From: JAYTQG01 sp043746815
GTDB lineage: Bacteria; Actinomycetota; Thermoleophilia; Miltoncostaeales; Miltoncostaeaceae
DNA: 18,245 nucleotides
Assembly (NCBI GenBank): GCA_043746815.1
Contig: JAYTQG010000205.1
Location: 1 to 18,245 of the forward strand
Direction: 5' to 3'
Shown here in pieces: positions 6,504-12,199 of this stretch (positions are counted from its first letter, which is position 1; each line of letters begins with the position of its first letter). Made by a program: the position numbers and the translations under genes. Under the pieces are notes generated by a model that worked only from the letters and a program-made list of their open reading frames with translations, was not told the DNA's origin and made no database searches.

Positions 6504-7781
6504 GTGGACGCCCCAACATCAATCGAAGTCCTTGAAATGGCGCGCAGGGGAACATCTCTGACCCCGGCGGATGTCGAGGCACTCGTGCGGGCCTGGGACA
6601 ACGGATCAACTGGCGATGGCCAGATGGGTGCCTGGTGTATGGCCATCAGCCTCCAGGGCCTCACGGTGGAGAGTGCTGTTGCGCTCGGTCGGGTGTTGAT
6701 CGCGTCCGGCGACCGGCTGGACCTCGCCCAGTTCGGGCCAGTTGTCGATATCCAGAGCGTTGGTGGGATTGGTGACTGCAGCGTGTTGGTGGCAGCGCCA
6801 ATTGCGGTCAGCCTCGGGGTGCGCGTCGCTGGCCTCCACGGGCCGGGTCTCGGGCTCCTCGGCGGGACGTTGGATATTCTTGACGCGATACCCGGTGTCC
6901 AGACCAGCTTCGACCTCGCCGAGATGGTCCGGCGGGTTCGAGACGAGCCGCTGGTGCTCGGGGATGCCCACGACCGCATTTGCCCGGCTGAGCGTCGCCT
7001 CTGGGGGCTTCGACTCTCAACGGGAACTGCCGATGTCGTGGAGCTTGCCGTTGCGGCGACGATGGCGCGGGCGCTGTCATTTGGAGCCCCGTCGGTGGTG
7101 CTCCACATCCCTGTCGGACCGGGAAACGTGGCGGCCGATTCGCGTCACGCTCGGCACGGTGAGCTGATCGCGAGTGCGCTCGCGGAGCCCTTCGATCAAG
7201 CCATTCGCGTGGTTACGACGGCGTGCCCGACTCCCCTTGCGTCAGCAGTGGGGCCACTCTTGGAAGCTCGGCAGGCCAGCGCGGTGCTGCGCGGCGAGGG
7301 ACCGGACGCCCTTCGAGACGCTGCGATCGCCCTGGCTGGAGCGGCCGTGGAGCTGGCGGGTATCGCCCCGGTCGGTGAGGGCTCGGTCCGCGCTCGCGAA
7401 GCGCTTGGGAACGGGTCCGCGCTCGCGGCGGCGAGCGCCTGGATCACCGGGCAGGGCGGCGACGACGATGTGTTCGCCGACACACGTACCGGAGGAGGGA
7501 CTCCCGTTCTTCTCGACGTTGCCGCGACGAAAGATGGCGTTCTCACGTCAATCAGCTCCCCTCGGGTCGCTGAGGCCGCCCGCTGGGTCGGCGCGGGACG
7601 AATGCATCCCACACAGTTCGTGGACCACGCGACGGGCGTTGGCCTCCCGGTCCCAGTGGGTGCCGAAGTGCGCGAAGGTGACGCCCTCGCCTGGGTCCAC
7701 GCGAGGGACGGGGCGCTTGCCGCTCGGGCCGTCGAGATGCTCACCCCAGCATTCGTCGTCGGTGACGCTCCCGGTGCCTGA
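6504..7781 (+). CDS. Divergent pyrimidine-nucleoside/thymidine phosphorylase homologue with altered active site
   Basis: 425 aa, collinear with thymidine/pyrimidine-nucleoside phosphorylase (NP-II fold): N-terminal helical part, central alpha/beta domain (VDIQSVGGIGD at 81-91, GPGLGLLGGTLDILDAIPG at 113-131) and C-terminal barrel-sandwich-type domain (about 340-415, GVGLPVPVGAEVREGDALAWVHARD). The usual DKHSTGG reads DIQSVGG, the usual SGRGLGHTGGT reads HGPGLGLLGGT, and SILAKK reads ATMARA. By E. coli numbering recalled from memory, K84, H85, S95, S113, S186 and K190 appear replaced, while S86, T123 and R171 remain. Normal phosphorolysis of thymidine or uridine is therefore doubtful. GTG 6504 is chosen because homology begins before ATG 6537. 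It overlaps mutM by 8 nt. Confidence 0.88.
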   Translation: MDAPTSIEVLEMARRGTSLTPADVEALVRAWDNGSTGDGQMGAWCMAISLQGLTVESAVALGRVLIASGDRLDLAQFGPVVDIQSVGGIGDCSVLVAAPIAVSLGVRVAGLHGPGLGLLGGTLDILDAIPGVQTSFDLAEMVRRVRDEPLVLGDAHDRICPAERRLWGLRLSTGTADVVELAVAATMARALSFGAPSVVLHIPVGPGNVAADSRHARHGELIASALAEPFDQAIRVVTTACPTPLASAVGPLLEARQASAVLRGEGPDALRDAAIALAGAAVELAGIAPVGEGSVRAREALGNGSALAAASAWITGQGGDDDVFADTRTGGGTPVLLDVAATKDGVLTSISSPRVAEAARWVGAGRMHPTQFVDHATGVGLPVPVGAEVREGDALAWVHARDGALAARAVEMLTPAFVVGDAPGA

Positions 7782-8604
7782 ACTTCCTGAGGTCGAGACG
7801 ATCCGCGCGCAACTCGAGGCGATCCTTCCCGGGCGAACGGTGGCGCACGTCCAAATCGACGATCCGCGACTGGTGCTGCCCGCGGATCCACAGGTCGTGG
7901 CGGATGCCCTCGTCGGTCGCACGTTCATGTCTATCGAACGGCGCGGCAAGTACCTCATGTTCGTTCTTGACGACGGACAGACGGCCGTCGCGCATCTGCG
8001 GATGACCGGCCAGATCCATTGGCACGCCGTGCCGGACGACGAGCCAAAGTATCTGCGGGCCCGCGTTGATCTCGCCGGTGGTGGGGCGCTTCTCATGTGC
8101 GACATGCGCCGCTTCGGGACGTTGGCACTTGTTTCAACAGACCACGTTCGGGACCCGGAGTACTGGCGGGGGCGTGTCGGAGTGGAGCCCCTCGGTCGTG
8201 CGTTCACCGCTCAGCTGCTGAGTGACCTCCTGGCGGGCCGCCAGTCGCCGATCAAGGCGGCCTTGCTCAATCAGGCGCTCGTTGCCGGGATTGGAAACAT
8301 CTACGCGGACGAGGCCCTGTTCGCGGCGGGCGTTCATCCGGATCGATCTGCGGGATCGTTGACTGTCGGTGAGATCGGCAAACTGCACCGCGCGATTCGG
8401 GATCGCCTGCGTGTCGCGATCGCCGCTGGTGGCAGCTCCATCGACCGCTACCGCGACACGCGCGGCGAGCGCGGGGCCATGCAGACCCTCCTCAAGGTTC
8501 ATCTGCGGGCAGGTCGTCCGTGCCCCCGCTGCACTGAGCCGATCATCAAGATGCGGGTGGCCCAGCGCGGCACCTACATCTGTCCGTCCTGTCAGGTGCA
8601 CTGA
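7774..8604 (+). CDS. mutM: Formamidopyrimidine-DNA glycosylase (Fpg/MutM)
   Basis: 276 aa base-excision repair enzyme that removes 8-oxoguanine and formamidopyrimidines and nicks the abasic site by beta,delta-elimination. After Met removal the catalytic Pro2 and Glu3 are present (PELPEVETI), with Lys59 in RRGKYLMF. The H2TH region includes GIGNIYADEALF (172-183). The C-terminal zinc finger is complete: C250-x2-C253 and C270-x2-C273. F114 in MRRFGTL matches the damage-recognition loop. GTG 7774 is required to give the exact N terminus MPELPE, and it overlaps the preceding gene by 8 nt. The stop overlaps the next start as TGATG, so the three genes form one operon. Confidence 0.97.
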   Translation: MPELPEVETIRAQLEAILPGRTVAHVQIDDPRLVLPADPQVVADALVGRTFMSIERRGKYLMFVLDDGQTAVAHLRMTGQIHWHAVPDDEPKYLRARVDLAGGGALLMCDMRRFGTLALVSTDHVRDPEYWRGRVGVEPLGRAFTAQLLSDLLAGRQSPIKAALLNQALVAGIGNIYADEALFAAGVHPDRSAGSLTVGEIGKLHRAIRDRLRVAIAAGGSSIDRYRDTRGERGAMQTLLKVHLRAGRPCPRCTEPIIKMRVAQRGTYICPSCQVH

Positions 8605-9545
8605 TGCTGACCGACGTCGGCGGGATCCTTGTCGGTCACGTCACCGACCTCGCTGGCGCGACCGGCTGCACGGTGATCCTGCCGCCTCCCGGAACGGTTG
8701 GGGCACTCGACGTGCGCGGGGGTGGGCCCGGCAGCCACGAAACCGAGTCGCTCGCCCCGCTGGCGAATATCAGGGAAGTCTCGGCGCTGCTCCTCTCCGG
8801 TGGAAGCGCCTTCGGCTTGGCTGCCACCGCTGGCGTCGTCCGCTGGTGCGAGGCCGCCGGACGCGGGGTGGATACGGGTCCCGCGAGGGTGCCCGTCGTC
8901 CCGGCGGCGGTCATTTTTGATCTCGGTGTCGGCGACGCGGCCGTCCGGCCGACGGATGCGGACGGTTTTGCCGCGTGTGTTGCGGCCAGCAGCGGCCCCT
9001 ACGCCCTTGGGAGTGTCGGCGCCGGGACGGGCGCCAGCGTCGGCAAGGTACTCGGGGTGCGCGGACGAATGAAGGGCGGCGTCGGCACGGCGTCGTGTGT
9101 CTTGCACGACGGCGTCACCGTCGCGGCGCTGGCGGTGGTGAACGCCTTCGGTGACATTCTCGACGCCGATGGATCGATCATTGCCGGTGCCTGGGCAGAC
9201 GGTGCGTACGTCGACGCTGCTCGACACTTGCGGACGTACCCTCCGGAGCATCCACGTTTGATGGAGCAGCACACGACGCTCGTGGTCGTCGCGACGGATG
9301 CGGCCCTGACGCGGCTTGAGGTGGGGCAGGTTGCGCGCGCCGGGCAGGCGGGGCTGTGCCGCGCGGTTGTACCAGCGAACACCCAACTTGATGGCGACGT
9401 TGTCTTTGCGCTTGCCACTGGCGCCCGCCCTGGGGCCGCCTTCCGGTGCGCCAGCGCCGCGGCCGACATGGTCGCCGCCGCGATTCGGGACGCCGTCCGG
9501 CAAGCAACCTCGTTGGCTGGCGTCATCTGCGCGGCGGACCGCTGA
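8604..9545 (+). CDS. P1/DmpA family peptidase (S58, Ntn-hydrolase fold)
   Basis: 313 aa; begins TDVGGILVGHVTD and carries the family's internal processing region MKGGVGTASCVL (about residues 154-165). In DmpA/BapA-type aminopeptidases the chain cleaves itself before the nucleophile here, likely Gly-Thr in GVGT, to give alpha and beta subunits. Other expected motifs are LLLSGGSAFGLAA (62-74) and VVNAFGDI (about 178-185), and the C-terminal GVTVAAL to FALATG layout fits. Substrates of such enzymes are N-terminal residues of peptides or beta-amino amides; this one's substrate is unknown. No signal peptide. The ATG overlaps the mutM TGA (TGATG), so it is translationally coupled. Last gene of the operon before a repeat-rich spacer. 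Confidence 0.9.
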   Translation: MLTDVGGILVGHVTDLAGATGCTVILPPPGTVGALDVRGGGPGSHETESLAPLANIREVSALLLSGGSAFGLAATAGVVRWCEAAGRGVDTGPARVPVVPAAVIFDLGVGDAAVRPTDADGFAACVAASSGPYALGSVGAGTGASVGKVLGVRGRMKGGVGTASCVLHDGVTVAALAVVNAFGDILDADGSIIAGAWADGAYVDAARHLRTYPPEHPRLMEQHTTLVVVATDAALTRLEVGQVARAGQAGLCRAVVPANTQLDGDVVFALATGARPGAAFRCASAAADMVAAAIRDAVRQATSLAGVICAADR

Positions 9546-9551
9546 CCAGCA

Positions 9552-9570
9552 GGGACAGACCCCCTTAACA
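9552..9570 (+). repeat. Degenerate GGGTCAGACCC palindrome with CAGACCCCCTTAACA box, copy A
   Basis: GGGACAGACCC followed directly by a 15-nt box (CAGACCCCCTTAACA, 9556-9570) that recurs exactly at 9730-9744. A second shared word, GTCCGCATG, follows at 9583-9591 and again at 9749-9757. Copy A leads into the 62-bp tandem units, copy B into the transpeptidase promoter. Confidence 0.7.
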
Positions 9571-9589
9571 CTTCTGCCGCAGGTCCGCA

Positions 9590-9713
9590 TGAATCCCTCG
9601 AGGCGCGTACTCCGGCCCGGCGCTGGTATTCCGGGCAAAAGGCCGACTTCCTGAATCCCTCGAGGCGCGTACTCCGGCCCGGCGCTGGTATTCCGGGCAA
9701 AAGGCCGACTTCC
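9590..9713 (+). repeat. Two identical 62-bp tandem direct repeats
   Basis: Units 9590-9651 and 9652-9713 are identical base for base. Each contains the CCTCGAGG palindrome and an inverted pair GCCCGG-N10-CCGGGC (9615-9636 in unit 1) that could form a hairpin, followed by AAAAGGCC. Each unit also resembles the promoter region of the transpeptidase gene: 30 of 39 positions match between 9592-9630 and 9766-9804, ending in TATT where the gene's -10 box lies. Exact identity of the two units points to recent amplification. Confidence 0.93.
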
Positions 9714-9714
9714 G

Positions 9715-9744
9715 GGGTCAGACCCGGGTCAGACCCCCTTAACA
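9715..9744 (+). repeat. Two abutting GGGTCAGACCC palindromes, copy B of the composite repeat
   Basis: GGGTCAGACCC occurs at 9715-9725 and again at 9726-9736, then runs into CCTTAACA. The arms GGGTC and GACCC are complementary around one central base. Similar short palindromes are scattered through some high-GC genomes as REP-like elements; whether this is one cannot be told from a single window. Confidence 0.7.
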
Positions 9745-9765
9745 TTTCGTCCGCATGTCGATGCG

Positions 9766-9806
9766 AAACCCTCGAAACGAGTATTTCGACCGGGCGCTGC
9801 TATTTT
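9766..9806 (+). promoter_or_regulatory. Promoter region of the L,D-transpeptidase with an 18-bp dyad
   Basis: TATTTT at 9801-9806 lies 8 nt before the ATG at 9815 and can serve as a -10 box for a nearly leaderless mRNA. Upstream, TCGAAA (9772-9777) and TTTCGA (9784-9789) form a perfect dyad with a 6-nt spacer, at roughly -25 to -42 from the start, which could be an operator. The segment is the third, diverged copy of the 62-bp repeat module. Confidence 0.5.
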
Positions 9807-9814
9807 CCCCGCCA

Positions 9815-10834
9815 ATGAACCGTGCCTTCTTCCTCTCAGCTGTTGTTGCCGCGATCGGCGTCCCAGCAGGCGTTGCGACCGCCGAGACCACACCCGTCGT
9901 CAACTTGTTCACGGCGCCCGCGTCAGTCACCTTTGGTGAACGGACCGAGATCGCGGGTCGCGTTCGGCCGGCCGTGGCTGGCACCGCCGTTGCCGTGCAG
10001 CGGCAGTCGGCGGATGGGACCTGGGTGACGCTCACCAGCCTGACCGCGGGCAAAGGCGGGCGGTTCACTGCTTCGCTTGCGCTGCGTCAGGGTGGACATC
10101 TGCGCGCGACGACCGTCGCTACTGACGGGACCTCCGCGCCGGGGATCGAACAGGACGTCGTCGTTCGACCGGTGACGAGACTCACAGTCACGGCCACGCT
10201 CTACGAGGCCATTGCCGGGCGTCCACTCCGCTTCGACGCGCTCGTCGCTCCAGGCGTCCGTGGGCAACGCGTGACGGTGGAGGGTGGCAATGACGGCCGC
10301 GCCTACCACCCCGTCGCAACGCTGGTCATCGGCGCGGACGGCCATGCTCGCGGTTCGGTTCCGGTTCCCGTTGGTGGCCTCTGGCGCTTTCGTGTCGCCG
10401 CTGTCCCAGTGGCGGGGCGACGAGTCGCGAACGAGGCGGCACCGGTTTCGCTGAAGATCTACTCGCAGAACCCGCACGGGGTGCCAGCATCAGAGCCAAC
10501 ACACATCGTCCAGGTGATTCACGAGACCCAGATCTACATCTACTTCAACGGCAAGCTCAGTCGGGTCCTTCCGGTCGTGTTCGGTAAGGCCTCAACGCCC
10601 AGTCCGCGCGGCCAGTTTCGCGTCTACTCGAAGACGACCGGCCCATCATCTGCGTTCGGTCCGCTCGTGCTCTGGTATCACCGCGGCTTCGGGATCCACG
10701 GGACCAACCAGGAATACCTCCTCGACGACCCCGTGCGTTTCTACTCCCATGGCTGTACCCGGAACTACAACGACAACATTCGGTGGTTGTGGCCCAAAAT
10801 CCCGGTGGGGACCCCGGTTACGAACCTGGCCTAG
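9815..10834 (+). CDS. Secreted L,D-transpeptidase (YkuD domain)
   Basis: 339 aa. A signal peptide (residues 1 to about 23, FFLSAVVAAIGVPAGVATA) leads into two beta-rich segments (about 28-118 and 120-215) that look like Ig-like or wall-binding modules. The C-terminal YkuD catalytic domain covers about 225-339. The active-site motif is GIHGT (293-297) and SHGCTR (311-316) with nucleophile Cys314 and His312; the usual form is SHGC(I/V)R, so Thr after Cys is uncommon. Such enzymes make 3-3 peptidoglycan cross-links or attach proteins to the wall, outside the membrane. ATG 9815 is preferred over the in-frame 9755 because it starts the signal peptide and follows TATTTT. Its stop overlaps the stop of the convergent glutaredoxin gene. 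Confidence 0.9.
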   Translation: MNRAFFLSAVVAAIGVPAGVATAETTPVVNLFTAPASVTFGERTEIAGRVRPAVAGTAVAVQRQSADGTWVTLTSLTAGKGGRFTASLALRQGGHLRATTVATDGTSAPGIEQDVVVRPVTRLTVTATLYEAIAGRPLRFDALVAPGVRGQRVTVEGGNDGRAYHPVATLVIGADGHARGSVPVPVGGLWRFRVAAVPVAGRRVANEAAPVSLKIYSQNPHGVPASEPTHIVQVIHETQIYIYFNGKLSRVLPVVFGKASTPSPRGQFRVYSKTTGPSSAFGPLVLWYHRGFGIHGTNQEYLLDDPVRFYSHGCTRNYNDNIRWLWPKIPVGTPVTNLA

Positions 10835-11088
10835 GCCGCGAGGAGTGTCGCCAACTCGCCCGACTGATCGAGGGCGGCCAGCTGGTCGTATCCGCCGACG
10901 AACGCATCGTTGATGAAGATCTGCGGCATCGTGCGGTGATTCGTCTTCGCGACCAGCTCGATGCGTGCCTCCTGGTCATTCCAGGGGATGTGCACCTCGT
11001 CAAACTCCGCTCCGCGCGCTGAGAGCAGTGCCTTCGCACGGCTGCAGTAGGGGCAGGGGGTGGAGGTATAGATCACGATGTTCGCCAT
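10831..11088 (-). CDS. grxC: Glutaredoxin (Grx3-like, dithiol CPYC)
   Basis: 85 aa cytosolic thiol-disulfide oxidoreductase with the redox motif CPYC (12-15), the cis-Pro motif TMPQIFIND (53-61) and the GGYDQL loop (65-70), all typical of class I glutaredoxins. Length matches Grx3-type proteins. The likely reductant (glutathione, mycothiol or other) cannot be told from sequence; in Actinobacteria related proteins may act as mycoredoxins, though those usually show CxYC variants. ATG 11088 is preceded by TATTCT with 6 nt between, and there is no ribosome-binding site. The last codons overlap the transpeptidase stop (shared CTAG at 10831-10834). Symbol is tentative. Confidence 0.92.
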   Translation of the reverse strand: MANIVIYTSTPCPYCSRAKALLSARGAEFDEVHIPWNDQEARIELVAKTNHRTMPQIFINDAFVGGYDQLAALDQSGELATLLAA

Positions 11089-11094
11089 ACCCCG

Positions 11095-11100
11095 AGAATA
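11095..11100 (-). promoter_or_regulatory. -10 box of the glutaredoxin gene
   Basis: TATTCT on the minus strand ends 6 nt before the ATG at 11088; the intervening bases hold no ribosome-binding site, which fits a leaderless transcript. Confidence 0.55.
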
Positions 11101-11127
11101 GCAAGGTGTTTTCGGCAATTCCGCGCT

Positions 11128-11351
11128 AGTGGTCTGGCTCTGAAATGAGGTGGTAGTTCCGGCGAGCGAGACCGAGGCAGCTGGAGGCGCCGCCAGGCGT
11201 CCCCAGCGTCTGAAGTGTTGGACCATCGTCCAACACGGAAGTCAGGACGCAGTGTTGCCTGCAGATCGGGAATCTTCGGGCCACCGAGGACGCCGTATCG
11301 CGATGCGTCGCAGCCGTCGGAACTCCATCGGTATTTCGGCGCCAGACCACT
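11128..11351. repeat. 224-bp inverted-repeat element (MITE-like or structured RNA)
   Basis: The outer ends are 19-bp inverted repeats: left 11128-11146 (AGTGGTCTGGCTCTGAAAT) and right 11333-11351 (ATTTCGGCGCCAGACCACT), 17 of 19 pairing. Symmetry continues inward for about another 25 bp (GTTCCGGCG against GTTCCGACGG). At the centre GTGTTGGAC and GTCCAACAC (11215-11236) pair perfectly around a 4-nt loop. The whole element could fold into one long, imperfect stem. No transposase and no convincing protein is encoded, and no clear target duplication flanks it. It fills the spacer between grx and recO. Confidence 0.7.
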
Positions 11352-11366
11352 GACCGTTCTGGCTGC

Positions 11367-11372
11367 GACAAT
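11367..11372 (+). promoter_or_regulatory. -10 box of recO
   Basis: GACAAT ends 6 nt before the ATG at 11379. No ribosome-binding site lies between. It begins 15 bp outside the right end of the inverted-repeat element. Confidence 0.4.
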
Positions 11373-11378
11373 CCCGCC

Positions 11379-12113
11379 ATGGCGACGCTCCAATGTGAAG
11401 CCCTTGTTCTTCGGATCGTTCGCTACGGCGAGGCCGACGGTGTACTTGCCCTCCAGACGTTGGAGTATGGGCGGGTGTCTGCCTTCGCAAAGGGCATCCG
11501 CAAGAGCACGTCGGTGCTGCGCGGCCGTCTGCAGCCGGGAACCTGTGCTCAGGTTGAACTGGTGCGCGGAAAGGGCGACCTTTACACCGTGCGCGGCGCG
11601 CAGATCGTCAGTGCTCATGCTGGAATCTGGGCCGAGGGATATCGCATCCAGGCGACCTCATCGGTACTTGAGGCTGCCCTGCGAATTGCCCCGGAAGAGG
11701 AGGCGAATCCGGGCGCGTATCACCTCCTTTGTCGTTCCCTGGCGTTGCTCGCTGAGGCGCCTGTTCGAGCCAACTCACCGCGGCTGGATCCGGTGGTTGT
11801 CGCGACGCAGCTGAAACTCCTCGTCACCGCTGGCCTGCTTCCGCAGCTGGCGTCGTGCGTCGCATGCGGTGCAGGGCCCCCCTTCGTTGCATTTTCGGCG
11901 CGGCACGGCGGCGTGCTGTGCACGGCATGCGCTGGCCTTGGTGAGCCGGTTGACGCCGAGGCACTAGACGCGATTGCCGCCCTGATACGCGAACCGCTCG
12001 CCCTCGCCGCCGAGGCGGTTGGGACGAGCGGTCTGAGTGGCGTGGAGCGCCTTATCGGTGGCATCTTGCGAGACCACCTGGGCGTCTCACTGCGATCCGC
12101 GAGCCCCGCCTAA
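11379..12113 (+). CDS. recO: DNA repair protein RecO
   Basis: 244 aa recombination mediator that helps load RecA on SSB-coated gaps with RecR. The N-terminal OB fold (about 1-80) begins LQCEALVLRIVRYGEADGVL and contains SAFAKGIRKSTS. The helical C-terminal domain (about 85-244) holds the zinc finger C160-x2-C163 and C181-x2-C184 seen in many RecO proteins. Length is normal. The gene starts 6 nt after a GACAAT box, with no ribosome-binding site. Its stop TAA overlaps, on the other strand, the stop that closes the Lys-Pro tail frame of the lyase-like gene. In many bacteria recO lies directly before glyQ and glyS; here two lyase-like genes lie between. Confidence 0.94.
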   Translation: MATLQCEALVLRIVRYGEADGVLALQTLEYGRVSAFAKGIRKSTSVLRGRLQPGTCAQVELVRGKGDLYTVRGAQIVSAHAGIWAEGYRIQATSSVLEAALRIAPEEEANPGAYHLLCRSLALLAEAPVRANSPRLDPVVVATQLKLLVTAGLLPQLASCVACGAGPPFVAFSARHGGVLCTACAGLGEPVDAEALDAIAALIREPLALAAEAVGTSGLSGVERLIGGILRDHLGVSLRSASPA

Positions 12114-12121
12114 CGGGGTTT
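12104..12121 (+). terminator. Short GC hairpin with TTT at the recO stop
   Basis: CCCCG (12104-12108) and CGGGG (12114-12118) pair around a loop that contains the stop codon, followed by TTT. A short intrinsic-type terminator is possible; the stem is only 5 bp and the T-run is 3. Confidence 0.35.
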
Positions 12122-12199
12122 GACGACCTTCGGCTTCGGCTTGGGCTTCGGCTTCGGCTTGGGTTTCGGCTTTGGCTTCGTTGGGACCGATCGAACTCT
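12110..12199 (-). other. In-frame Lys-Pro tail after the stop of the second lyase-like gene
   Basis: Read on in the same frame after the TAG at 12200-12202, the next 29 codons give RVRSVPT, then eight Lys-Pro pairs and KVVKPR, closed by TAG at 12110-12112. Lysine and proline codons are varied (AAG/AAA, CCA/CCG/CCC), which argues for coding rather than simple repeat slippage, although an 18-bp unit is partly repeated. It looks like a basic wall-binding tail cut off by a nonsense mutation or reached only by stop readthrough. Non-coding low-complexity sequence remains possible. Confidence 0.55.

Noticed and set aside
6467..7108. Upstream extension of the PDZ-TPR reading frame
   Set aside because: It lies antisense within the phosphorylase-like gene; the signal peptide starts at 6466.
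9590..9713. CRISPR array
   Set aside because: The 62-bp units are directly abutting and identical, with no unique spacers and no cas genes nearby.
9772..9789. TCGAAA-N6-TTTCGA as an actinobacterial LexA (SOS) box
   Set aside because: The actinobacterial box is TCGAAC-N4-GTTCGA with 6 nt between the TCGAA/TTCGA half-sites; here the half-sites are 8 nt apart and the inner C and G are missing. Kept only as an unnamed dyad.
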